Of a stretch of 41,250 bases of DNA, positions 35,165 through 41,250 are shown in pieces (position 1 is the first letter of the stretch; each line of letters opens with the position of its first letter). Location: the IMG/VR virus record IMGVR_UViG_3300025325_000060, positions 1-41,250 of that record. One strand, 5' to 3'. This stretch comes from a virus. The notes under the pieces are model-generated. The model searched no databases, was not told the DNA's origin, and saw only the letters and a program-made list of their open reading frames with translations. The position numbers and the translations under genes were made by a program.

Positions 35165-36033
35165 GCCTCTCCTCTCTCCCGCCAGATACCCGTGAGCGAT
35201 GGGGCGCAGGCGCGGGCCTGGCGGGAGTAGCCTGTGAGCGCCTCCTCGGCCTGCCTGATGGCGTCACAGAGCATGCAGCTTCGCCCAGCAGCGCTCCGGT
35301 CTGACTGGTGTTTCTTACGCTGATGTTCTTCACCAAGCGCATCGAGCATCTTGGCCACATCTTCCAGCTTGTGCAGCCGGTCGAGCAGGGCACGTCCGGC
35401 GTCTCCATCAATCGCAGCCTCCAGCAGAGATACCCAGCATCCGGGCTTACAGGGCTCGCTGCGGCCGCACGCGCTGCAACTCACCGACTCGCATCCAGAG
35501 CACTCCATGTGTCCAATATCATGGCACCCCTGCGGGTCAGGACCACGCAGGCAGATGGGAACCTTGCGGAGGACATCGCGCATCCCAGCCGCCTCGGCCT
35601 CCAGGCCGTCAGCCCGGGCCTTCTCCTGGTCGCGCCCGATCTCGGCTACTCGCACCAACCCATGCGGCGCATACGGATAGCGCGCGAAGGCCTCCGCCTT
35701 GATCTTGGTCACATCCGACTGCCACATCGTTCCCTTGGTGGACTCGAACTCCCACCACTTGGCCCCGGCCACAAAGGCGTACCAGGCGGCGGTCTTGGCA
35801 TCGGCCAACTCCGCCCTGGCCTCGTCGCGCTCCACCAGCACCTCGTCCAGCCGGCCCCGGTAGTGGTCGCTCTCGGCCTGCGCCTGCGCCACGAGATCGG
35901 TGAGCCGATCGACCTCGCGCAAGCCATCGGCCGCCGCCTCGCGCATGGCCGACATGGCCGCCTCGCTGGGCGTCGGCCAGCCGTCCGTGGCGGCCAGCAA
36001 GCGTTCGATCCGGTCGCGGGCCTGCGGGGTCAT
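35161..36033 (-). CDS. Coiled-coil protein with cysteine cluster, 290 aa
   Basis: Residues 28-85 form a coiled coil (LREVDRLTDLVAQAQAESDH, DEARAELADAKTAAWYAFVA). The block GAKWWEFESTKGTMWQSDVT recurs in phage early proteins of otherwise different architecture. A central cluster CHDIGHMECSGCESVSCSAC, then GRSEPCKPGC, is a likely metal site, and another CxxC (CMLC) lies near 255. ATGA junctions at both ends. The modular look suggests a fusion of small early modules. Role unknown. Confidence 0.7.
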   Translation of the reverse strand: MTPQARDRIERLLAATDGWPTPSEAAMSAMREAAADGLREVDRLTDLVAQAQAESDHYRGRLDEVLVERDEARAELADAKTAAWYAFVAGAKWWEFESTKGTMWQSDVTKIKAEAFARYPYAPHGLVRVAEIGRDQEKARADGLEAEAAGMRDVLRKVPICLRGPDPQGCHDIGHMECSGCESVSCSACGRSEPCKPGCWVSLLEAAIDGDAGRALLDRLHKLEDVAKMLDALGEEHQRKKHQSDRSAAGRSCMLCDAIRQAEEALTGYSRQARACAPSLTGIWRERGEA

Positions 36034-36236
36034 GGCTTATACTCCCAGCCTGCGCCGATGGCCCTCGCTTCCATCCGATCGGCACGGGCACGGGCCTCGT
36101 CCCGCTCGGCCGTGAGGGAATCGACCAGCGCAATCACCATGGCGAGATCTCCGCGGTTGACCAGTCCGTACTGCGCACCGGTCCCGGCGACGGCTCGACG
36201 GAGGATTTCCAGCGAGGCCGACTGTTCTGTGGTCAT
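36030..36236 (-). CDS. Hypothetical protein, 68 aa
   Basis: Two helices: ASLEILRRAVAGTGAQY and DLAMVIALVDSLTAERDEAR followed by ARADRMEARAIGAGWEYKP. Start 36236 overlaps the previous stop (ATGA). Its C-terminal coiled segment resembles the coiled start of the next protein. No recognised family. Confidence 0.65.
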   Translation of the reverse strand: MTTEQSASLEILRRAVAGTGAQYGLVNRGDLAMVIALVDSLTAERDEARARADRMEARAIGAGWEYKP

Positions 36237-36436
36237 GGCTCGCGCTCCCAGGAAGAGCACATCCATTCATCTGGTCGCCTGAGGCCATCCCGATGCACCC
36301 AAATATAATCTCCCCAGAAGCGATGCTTGGTGATGAACACTCCGGTGGCAGACTTCCGTTTGTTGACGAGCCGACATTCATGGGTCATACGCAGGCGATC
36401 TCCCGGTTTGAGGGTCGCGGCTTCGTCGGCGGTCAC
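36233..36436 (-). CDS. Hypothetical protein, 67 aa
   Basis: GTG 36436 overlaps the preceding microprotein stop (GTGA), with GAGAGG upstream. Small beta-type protein: ATLKPGDRLRMTHECRLVNK, then SATGVFITKHRFWGDYIWVH. The pattern of a KPGD turn followed by strands recalls SH3-like or KOW-type folds. Ends EWMCSSWEREP. Function unknown. Confidence 0.65.
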   Translation of the reverse strand: MTADEAATLKPGDRLRMTHECRLVNKRKSATGVFITKHRFWGDYIWVHRDGLRRPDEWMCSSWEREP

Positions 36437-36528
36437 GGCTTCCTCTCCCATGGCCATCGGTTGTATCGCAGCATGTGCCAGATCAGGAAACAGTAGACCG
36501 AGGCGCAGAGCAGGGCCGCCCCACCCAT
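36433..36528 (-). CDS. 31-aa membrane microprotein
   Basis: ATG 36528, nine bases after GGGAGG, four bases after the previous stop. MGGAALLCASVYCFLIWHML is one membrane span, then a basic tail RYNRWPWERKP. GTGA overlap with the next gene supports translation. It fills an otherwise empty 100-base slot. Confidence 0.6.
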   Translation of the reverse strand: MGGAALLCASVYCFLIWHMLRYNRWPWERKP

Positions 36529-36531
36529 GGC

Positions 36532-36750
36532 TCAGTTCCTCCCGCCCCGCCGGCATGCCGCCGTGGCCGCCTGATATGTCAGGCCGGCCAGGCAGAGGCC
36601 AAGCGTGTCCTCATAGGCCACCGCGGTCTCGTACACCACACCCCGGTCCGGTGTGGTGACGAGGTAGATCGGGCCGAAGTCCGAGAGGCGCAGGGAGGCC
36701 CGCACCTCGCGGGTGATGGTGCCGACGGTGATGAGGTGCCGGCCGCTCAT
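36532..36750 (-). CDS. Hypothetical protein, 72 aa
   Basis: ATG 36750 overlaps the upstream stop. Beta-rich: HLITVGTITREVRASLRLSD and GPIYLVTTPDRGVVYETAVA, with a helical end LAGLTYQAATAACRRGGRN. No family recognised. Coding supported by four-base overlap and ribosome site GGGGGAGGAAG. Confidence 0.65.
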   Translation of the reverse strand: MSGRHLITVGTITREVRASLRLSDFGPIYLVTTPDRGVVYETAVAYEDTLGLCLAGLTYQAATAACRRGGRN

Positions 36751-37013
36751 GCTTCCTCCTCCCCCTCCGGCCGCTCGGTCAGGTCGAGGTTCCGCCGGCC
36801 CTCCAGCACCTCCACCGGCACCAGGCATGTCGCTGCCGAGACGATGCGCCATGGCGGGCGCCCGTCCGCGGCCGGGGTGAGGTTCGCCAGAAAGTCCCGC
36901 GTCTCGGTGAACGCGTCCTCGAGGTCCTTGGCCGCCACCGCCAGGGTGGCGGTCCGGTCGCGCTTCTCCGCGCCGTGCCGTGCGCGCTCGACTGTGACCC
37001 GCCAGAGCTTCAT
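36747..37013 (-). CDS. Hypothetical protein downstream of the P-loop ATPase, 88 aa
   Basis: Alpha/beta: KLWRVTVERARHGAEKRDRT (strand), LAVAAKDLEDAFTETRDFLA (helix), then WRIVSAATCLVPVEVLEGRR (strands), acidic tail. The compact strand-helix-strand order resembles small ferredoxin-like or OB-type partners. Three bases separate it from the ATPase stop. Perhaps a partner of the ATPase; no direct evidence. Confidence 0.65.
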   Translation of the reverse strand: MKLWRVTVERARHGAEKRDRTATLAVAAKDLEDAFTETRDFLANLTPAADGRPPWRIVSAATCLVPVEVLEGRRNLDLTERPEGEEEA

Positions 37014-37016
37014 GCG

Positions 37017-38183
37017 TTATCCCTCCTCCCCAGGTTCCCGTTCGGTGGGGGGCTGTGCCGTGGGAGCAGGACTCGTGTCGCCCGCTGGCTTCCCCGCCCC
37101 GCCCCGCTTCCCCGCTGCCTCCAGCATCTCCCGGATGGCCTGTAAGCCCGAACGCAGCTTCCCGGATTCCATCCCCTCCACTGCCGTCCACGACCTGGTG
37201 CCGAACACGGAGTGGATCAGTTCGGTCTTGGCCTTCTTCTCCGGTGAGGACATCCCAGGGTACGCCGCGACCAGCTCCCCCTGGATCTCCTCGCAGAGGA
37301 TTGTGCGGGTCTTCCGCTCCCGCGCCCACTCCGTATCCCCCGAGTCGTCCGCGCCCGTCTCGGTCTTCAGCGCGGTGTCCACCGGGGCATGCGCCCCAGC
37401 ACGGAGCAGCTCGACGTGCGGCCGGAAGAAATCGAAGGTGGGATTGAGGGCGGTCGCTCCGTCGATCACGCTGAAGCGATCTCCAATCACCGTCGCCCGG
37501 CGGCGCAGGAAGAACCCCCCGGGGGCGTTCACATCCGGAACCTGCTCGCGCTCCATCTCCACGAGCAGGCTGGGCTCGAAGCCGAACTCCCCTTCGGTCT
37601 TCATCTTGATCCCGGTCTTCACCAGGTCCTTCTTGCCGGTGTCCTCGTTCTCTTGCATGTCATACTCGAACCCGGCGCGGCCGGCGATGATGATGTGCAG
37701 AGGCGAGTTGAGATAGCAATCCGTCCAGTGCGACCAGATTCCCTTCAGAGGCATCCAGTCCTGGAACTCCAGGTTCTTCTTGAGCGGGCGCTTCTTGTCG
37801 TACCGCTCGTTCTGCTCGCGCACCTTCGCGTTGACCTGCTTCAGGTAGCTATCGCACAACTCCCGCCACACGTGCGTCATCGACTCGGCGATCAGCACAG
37901 AAACGCCGGCCGTCTGGCACTCCTGTGTGGTGGCCATGAGGTCGTCGAAGGCCCGGCTGCGGACGCCGACCAGCTCCTTCCCGGTCTGCTTCTGAATCAG
38001 ACCGGCGATGTACTCCGACCCACCCTCGGTGTCGAACATGGCGATCGGCCCCTCCAGGCCGAAGTGCTTCCGCACCCCGATTGCGAGGATGGCCGCCGTG
38101 TAGGTCTTCCCGGACTTGTTGAATCCCAGAAACCCCGCCTTGAGATACCCCTGTCCCTTGCCGAGCGTTTGTAACAGGGCCAT
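37017..38183 (-). CDS. RecA/AAA-type P-loop ATPase (Sak4-like phage recombination family), 388 aa
   Basis: AAGGAG precedes ATG 38183. Walker A GFNKSGKT (20-27), an acidic DTEGGSEY loop at 51-58, and Walker B-like VSVLIAES at 95-101. The beginning YLKAGFLGFNKSGKTYTAAI is that of phage AAA-24/RecA-like NTPases found with annealases and nucleases in early regions. Residues from about 330 are a Pro/Gly-rich tail ending EREPGEEG. Probably helps homologous pairing or replication-fork repair, together with the RusA resolvase. Exact subfamily not settled. Confidence 0.82.
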   Translation of the reverse strand: MALLQTLGKGQGYLKAGFLGFNKSGKTYTAAILAIGVRKHFGLEGPIAMFDTEGGSEYIAGLIQKQTGKELVGVRSRAFDDLMATTQECQTAGVSVLIAESMTHVWRELCDSYLKQVNAKVREQNERYDKKRPLKKNLEFQDWMPLKGIWSHWTDCYLNSPLHIIIAGRAGFEYDMQENEDTGKKDLVKTGIKMKTEGEFGFEPSLLVEMEREQVPDVNAPGGFFLRRRATVIGDRFSVIDGATALNPTFDFFRPHVELLRAGAHAPVDTALKTETGADDSGDTEWARERKTRTILCEEIQGELVAAYPGMSSPEKKAKTELIHSVFGTRSWTAVEGMESGKLRSGLQAIREMLEAAGKRGGAGKPAGDTSPAPTAQPPTEREPGEEG

Positions 38184-38238
38184 GATGTCTCCTTCCGATG
38201 CGCCCCAGTTCCCCCCCACCCAGGGCGCGTGGCCGAGG

Positions 38239-38520
38239 CTACTCGATCCCGTTGTAGTCCAGCGCGTCCCGCAATCGACAATACCAGCAATTCTTGTCCG
38301 CTCCGATACGGCAACAGCAGATTGGTTCCCCCGATGGCGCGTGCAACCCCTGTCGCACCGTATCATTGAGTCGCGCGATAATGCGTTTGTACCGCGCCAC
38401 CTCCCGCTCCAGCGAGGCGATCACCACCTGGCAGTGTTCGTGCATTGCGGGGGACGCCATTCCGCGATTCCCCCCCTGGTTAATCGTCTGGAATGCATAC
38501 GGATCTTCAACCATTGCCAT
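38239..38520 (-). CDS. Cysteine-rich protein with coiled coil, 93 aa
   Basis: Start at 38520 (MAMVEDPYAF) chosen for AAGGAG six bases upstream. A helix QVVIASLEREVARYKRIIAR precedes a C-terminal zinc-type cluster CCCRIGADKNCWYC. Such LEREVARYKR plus C-rich tails occur in small phage early proteins. It lies just before the ATPase gene (55-base gap). Function unknown. Confidence 0.65.
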   Translation of the reverse strand: MAMVEDPYAFQTINQGGNRGMASPAMHEHCQVVIASLEREVARYKRIIARLNDTVRQGLHAPSGEPICCCRIGADKNCWYCRLRDALDYNGIE

Positions 38521-38537
38521 TGTGGTCTCCTTTCGGT

Positions 38538-38966
38538 TCACAGCACCTTCATCCCTTCCAGGCTGTCCGCCTCCCGGTAGTTCCGCGGCTCTGGGAGGCG
38601 CGTCATGCTGTGCTCCTCAGTTACTTCTTCATCGGTGATCGGTCTGCCCACCCATCCACCCCGCCGGCGCACCCACGAGCACGGCAGGCACGTACAAATG
38701 CCCGCCTCGACCCGCGGCAGGCGGCAGCCCCAGCCCTGGACGTAGAGCCGTCCCAGGGCCTCCTTGGTGCGATGGCGGGTCTGCCCGTGGCACGCCCCGA
38801 AGAGTTCCAGGCGCCGCGCGGTCGGCACACCGATGGCGTCCACAGCCTCCGTGAGCCGCTTCTGCTCGACCGCCGTGCAGCCCGGCAGGGTATCGGACGC
38901 GCGCTCGGGGACGCCGACGGTGGCGCGGTAGGGGCGCGTGGTGTGGCGGGTGCGGGGCATCCTCAT
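38538..38966 (-). CDS. Hypothetical protein, 142 aa
   Basis: ATG 38966 overlaps the upstream zinc-ribbon stop, with GAGGAGG before it. Helical middle (AVEQKRLTEAVDAIGVPTAR, HRTKEALGRLYVQGWG) and one CxxC (CTCLPC). The last 25 residues (TRLPEPRNYREADSLEGMKV) look like an unrelated tail. No family recognised. Confidence 0.65.
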   Translation of the reverse strand: MRMPRTRHTTRPYRATVGVPERASDTLPGCTAVEQKRLTEAVDAIGVPTARRLELFGACHGQTRHRTKEALGRLYVQGWGCRLPRVEAGICTCLPCSWVRRRGGWVGRPITDEEVTEEHSMTRLPEPRNYREADSLEGMKVL

Positions 38967-39148
38967 CGCCTCCTCTTCGCCCGAACCATCCGCACGCCCC
39001 ACAATTCCCACTTCACCTCGCAGGTCGGGCACAGATTCCACTCTTCTCTGCCCACCTCGACCTTCACTACGCCGCCCTTGCCACCGCAGCGGTCACAGAG
39101 CTGGGCGAGGAACCGGCCACGCTTTCCGCGGGCCTTACCGGCGGGCAT
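38963..39148 (-). CDS. Zinc-ribbon protein, 61 aa
   Basis: CDRCGGKGG and LCPTCEV, 18-20 residues apart, make a single zinc ribbon with a basic N-terminus (PAGKARGKRGRFLAQ) and basic tail (RMVRAKRRR). TGATG junction with the previous gene. Likely nucleic-acid binding; specific role unknown. Confidence 0.75.
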   Translation of the reverse strand: MPAGKARGKRGRFLAQLCDRCGGKGGVVKVEVGREEWNLCPTCEVKWELWGVRMVRAKRRR

Positions 39149-39372
39149 CAGCGGCTCCTCGCCGCCATCATCTGCGCAATTTTGGTTAAGACTTCTTGCA
39201 TGCAACCTTTCGACCACACGGTATGCTCCACCGGAAAAAAGCAGTACGCCCGCCACGGGCCGTACCAGGAGATTTTCCCGAGCAGCCCACCGGTAGAGAT
39301 AGACCGGACTTCCTGGACCTCGGTTGTTCGATCGGAGGGCATGTGGACGAAGCAAAGATGGCGAGAGTCCAT
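39148..39372 (-). CDS. Conserved-type small phage protein, 74 aa
   Basis: Start 39372 (or GTG 39375) overlaps the membrane-protein stop. The block GKISWYGPWRAYCFFPVEHT, then VWSKGCMQEVLTKIAQ matches a pattern (W-xYxFFPxxxTVxxxxCxxxI) of small phage early proteins of unknown function. N-terminus SRHLCFVHMPSDRTTEVQEV is strand-like. No catalytic motif known. Confidence 0.72.
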   Translation of the reverse strand: MDSRHLCFVHMPSDRTTEVQEVRSISTGGLLGKISWYGPWRAYCFFPVEHTVWSKGCMQEVLTKIAQMMAARSR

Positions 39373-39536
39373 CACCGCATCCCCCTAACTATCAACCCCA
39401 CCACCCGCCCGGCCAGCCACATCAGCCCCCACGTCACCATCATCCACGCCCACGGGTCCAGGAACTCCCGGAGGCCGTGGGCCCACAGCAAGATGCCGAG
39501 GCCGAACCAGAGGCCGAAGAGGATGGGGAGCATCAT
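39372..39536 (-). CDS. 54-aa two-span membrane protein
   Basis: MMLPILFGLWFGLGILLWAH and AWMMVTWGLMWLAGRVVGLI form two spans separated by GLREFLDP, with a basic tail VRGMR. ATG-ATG start at 39536/39533; the first overlaps the preceding stop by four bases. Early expression suggests superinfection exclusion or host-membrane targeting rather than lysis, but this is inference. Confidence 0.65.
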   Translation of the reverse strand: MMLPILFGLWFGLGILLWAHGLREFLDPWAWMMVTWGLMWLAGRVVGLIVRGMR

Positions 39537-39721
39537 CCCCCCAGCGCCTCGATGGACCGTGCAAGGCGGTCGGAGACGACTCTGGCCTCTTTGGCCAGTG
39601 CGTCTGCATGTTGCCTGTGTAGCGGATTGGACGGGTGGAGCCGCTTCAGGCGATCAACCAAGTGCCACGCCTCGCGGAGCACGTCGATCAGCTCCGCGCG
39701 GGCGTCTACCGCCCGATCCAC
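39533..39721 (-). CDS. Small helical protein, 62 aa
   Basis: GTG 39721 chosen for GGAGG seven bases upstream; a longer frame from ATG 39760 would overlap the previous gene by 55 bases. Two helices: RAELIDVLREAWHLVDRLKR and QHADALAKEARVVSDRLARS. No family recognised. Confidence 0.6.
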   Translation of the reverse strand: MDRAVDARAELIDVLREAWHLVDRLKRLHPSNPLHRQHADALAKEARVVSDRLARSIEALGG

Positions 39722-40074
39722 GCCCTGGCCTCCGTGACCACTGCCTTCATCTGCATGCATTGGCTAATCTCCTGATGGCCCTTGGTCCAGTGGCCCCTTT
39801 GTAGCAGCCACCACATGGCATAGAGCGCCGTGCCGCGGCCCATCCGATTATGCAGGCCCCATATGGGCTGGAGCACGGCATACCCGCTGTGGTGCGACAC
39901 GACCCAGCCCCGGAACCGGATCTGTCGGTGGACGCACAGGCCACCATCGGCCCAAGCACCCACCTGCTCGATCCCCTCATGGGTGCGCACGTCTATCACA
40001 CAGCGGCCGGTCGCCAGCAGGGCGGCCCGCCAGGCGAGGTACGGGGCGAGGGCGGTCCGGTCGGGGAGTTTCAC
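39706..40074 (-). CDS. Hypothetical protein, 122 aa
   Basis: GTG 40074 overlaps the previous stop (GTGA) behind GGGGAGG. Mixed alpha/beta: APYLAWRAALLATGRCVIDV, HEGIEQVGAWADGGLCVHRQ, then IRFRGWVVSHHSGYAVLQPI and a helix RGTALYAMWWLLQRG. Could be a small enzyme or binding domain; nothing diagnostic. Confidence 0.65.
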   Translation of the reverse strand: MKLPDRTALAPYLAWRAALLATGRCVIDVRTHEGIEQVGAWADGGLCVHRQIRFRGWVVSHHSGYAVLQPIWGLHNRMGRGTALYAMWWLLQRGHWTKGHQEISQCMQMKAVVTEARAWIGR

Positions 40075-40265
40075 GGTTGCCTCCCCTGTGCCAACGCCAA
40101 CGCCATCTCCGTCACCCGCATCCGTGCCTCGGCGACTTCCCATGGACGGCTCTCGCGTTTCCGGTCATCGAGCAGAGCCACGGCCGCGTCGTATTCGGCA
40201 CGGGCCGCGTTGAGGCGGTGGATGGCCTCAACCAACAACTCGATGCGGCGCTCGGAGTGGTTCAT
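40071..40265 (-). CDS. Small helical protein, 64 aa
   Basis: Two-helix hairpin: RRIELLVEAIHRLNAARAEY and VAEARMRVTEMALALAQGR. TGATG junction behind GGGAGGGA. Function unknown. Confidence 0.65.
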   Translation of the reverse strand: MNHSERRIELLVEAIHRLNAARAEYDAAVALLDDRKRESRPWEVAEARMRVTEMALALAQGRQP

Positions 40266-40468
40266 CACTCCCTCCCATCGTAGGCGAGGGCTGCCTTGAG
40301 CCGGGACTTGACATCCACCCACAACTCGTCCTCGTTTTCGATGGTCGCGGCGATTTCCCGCCGCAACCGCTCGATGATGCGCTCTTTGCGCCGGGTCGAG
40401 TCTCCAGGGACACGGCCGCCAACGTCATTCATGCGCTGCGAGAAATACGGGTCGTCTAGTACGCCCAT
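40265..40468 (-). CDS. Hypothetical protein, 67 aa
   Basis: Helical: STRRKERIIERLRREIAATI then DELWVDVKSRLKAALAYDGR. The ending ALAYDGRE nearly repeats that of the upstream gene (ALAYDGRD); part of this is dictated by the embedded ribosome site GGGAGGGA of the next gene. TGATG at both ends. Confidence 0.65.
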   Translation of the reverse strand: MGVLDDPYFSQRMNDVGGRVPGDSTRRKERIIERLRREIAATIENEDELWVDVKSRLKAALAYDGRE

Positions 40469-40740
40469 CAGTCCCTCCCGTCATAGGCCAGCGCGGCGAG
40501 GATCCGTCCGAGGTGAACCTCGGCGATGACCACCTGAACTGAATTGCCCAGGTGCTTGGCCTCCTGGATGTCTCCTTTGTGGGAAACCCCCTGCTCATTC
40601 AGGACTGCTCGTAGCCGCGCGACGATGCGCAGGAGTAACGCGATGTCCACGCGGTCTTCGATCGCGTCCTCCAGGCTGGGCGTGCCAGGCGACTTCAGCC
40701 TGGCCTGCACCTCGGCGAGGTACTGCTCGACTGGGGTCAT
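40468..40740 (-). CDS. Hypothetical protein, 90 aa
   Basis: Helical throughout: EQYLAEVQARLKS, LEDAIEDRVDIALLLRIVAR, then LGNSVQVVIAEVHLGRILAA. ATGA overlap with the zinc-ribbon gene upstream. Ends ALAYDGRD. No family recognised; no cysteines or membrane span. Confidence 0.65.
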   Translation of the reverse strand: MTPVEQYLAEVQARLKSPGTPSLEDAIEDRVDIALLLRIVARLRAVLNEQGVSHKGDIQEAKHLGNSVQVVIAEVHLGRILAALAYDGRD

Positions 40741-41250
40741 GCCACCACCTTCTTCCGTGCCTTGCAGGCGTCCAGGCGTGACTCAGCCAGCTCCAGGTCA
40801 CGCCGCAGATCCGTCACTCGCCGCCCCCAGTAGTGGACGGACCAGGCCATGTCCCGGCGCTTCGACGCCAGGTGGTTGATGGATTGCTTCTCGCGGTGCT
40901 TTCGGTCGGCCTCGTTCAACGCCTCGCACCGCCGCGCACATTCGGCCTCGTCGCGGAACAGGTTCTCCACTTCGACCGGTCGCCAGCAATTCGAGGCTGG
41001 GTTGTCCTCGCTGTATCGGATGGTCTCACCGGAGATATCCACCCGCCGAGGCGTGAAGCTCGTTGGCCGGTGCTCCATGATGGTCTGCTCGATCCAGCCG
41101 CGGGGTTCCTCGTATCCATGTCCGCAACAGGCACAGTTGATTGAAACCTGCACCCCATTGCCTTGGATGAGCGTGAGCACCTTGCTCCCGCAGCACTCCG
41201 GGCAAGGCATCCTCTCGGTGCGCGAGCCGTAGCCAACCCACCAGATTGTT
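40737..41250 (-). CDS. Zinc-ribbon plus coiled-coil protein, C-terminal part (start lies across the contig junction)
   Basis: The frame is open to the contig end and continues in frame at 137-175, giving 183 aa from ATG 175. CPECCG and CACCG, 18 residues apart, form a zinc ribbon. The rest is charged and helical (EAECARRCEALNEADRKHRE, VTDLRRDLELAESRLDACKA), probably a coiled coil. The internal methionine at 41210 would remove the N-terminal strand region and has no better ribosome site. Third gene of the early unit. Function unknown; nucleic-acid binding likely from the zinc ribbon. Confidence 0.85.
   Translation of the reverse strand, partial: TIWWVGYGSRTERMPCPECCGSKVLTLIQGNGVQVSINCACCGHGYEEPRGWIEQTIMEHRPTSFTPRRVDISGETIRYSEDNPASNCWRPVEVENLFRDEAECARRCEALNEADRKHREKQSINHLASKRRDMAWSVHYWGRRVTDLRRDLELAESRLDACKARKKVVA
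41125..41250. repeat. Terminal direct repeat, right copy (126 bp)
   Basis: Identical to 12-137. This copy has true coding sequence upstream (41101-41124 differs from 1-11), so it is the reliable side of the junction. Confidence 0.95.

Overview
The window is a complete or near-complete genome of a tailed bacteriophage of the short-tailed (podovirus-like) type, G+C-rich (about two thirds by eye), from an uncultured host I cannot name. Bases 12-137 recur exactly at 41125-41250, so the contig closes into a circle of about 41,113 bp. One zinc-ribbon gene runs across the artificial ends. The first 11 bases do not match the other copy; they form a fold-back hairpin with bases 27-37 and look like a read or assembly artefact.

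Every credible gene is on the minus strand, packed with 1-4 base stop/start overlaps (ATGA, GTGA, TGATG). Two strong intrinsic terminators and two promoter regions divide the circle into two transcription units. The late unit starts in the 27.07-27.88 kb intergenic region and runs down to a terminator at 711-756. In order it holds: small and large terminase; a coiled-coil protein; tail-fibre and appendage genes; an exported protein; portal; zinc ribbon; scaffold; major capsid protein; a probable decoration protein; head-tail adaptor; a signal-peptide fibre-like protein; a membrane/coiled-coil protein; a fibre with duplicated modules; a nozzle-like propeller protein; a GNAT-like protein; a collagen-like-repeat protein; another internal protein; a 1593-aa ejection-type protein; small zinc proteins; a miniature scaffold plus capsid-arm gene pair; a JAMM protease; an M15 peptidoglycan peptidase; and a cluster of tiny membrane/exported proteins that probably includes the holin. 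No tail sheath or tape-measure gene is seen, which fits a short tail.

The early unit starts at a sigma70-like promoter (629-657) overlapped by repeats of TAGCTAATG. It first encodes a small helix-turn-helix protein, crosses the contig junction, and runs from 41.2 kb down to a terminator at 27815-27852. It carries some 25 small genes (many with CxxC zinc motifs), a RecA/AAA-type P-loop ATPase, a beta-class DNA methyltransferase with no visible restriction partner, a RusA-like Holliday junction resolvase, a replisome-organiser-like protein, a palindrome-rich 384-bp regulatory or origin candidate (30703-31086), a DUF1874 (AcrIII-1/YddF-like) protein and a DUF932 protein. There is no DNA polymerase, RNA polymerase, integrase or tRNA that I can recognise, so replication and transcription must lean on the host.

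The most unusual items are: a miniature copy of the scaffold-capsid gene pair in which the capsid-arm segment is fused to a Tat-like signal; a DUF1874 protein whose catalytic-histidine position is tyrosine; several signal peptides on structural-region proteins; and an endolysin whose UGA stop is followed in frame by a transmembrane segment.
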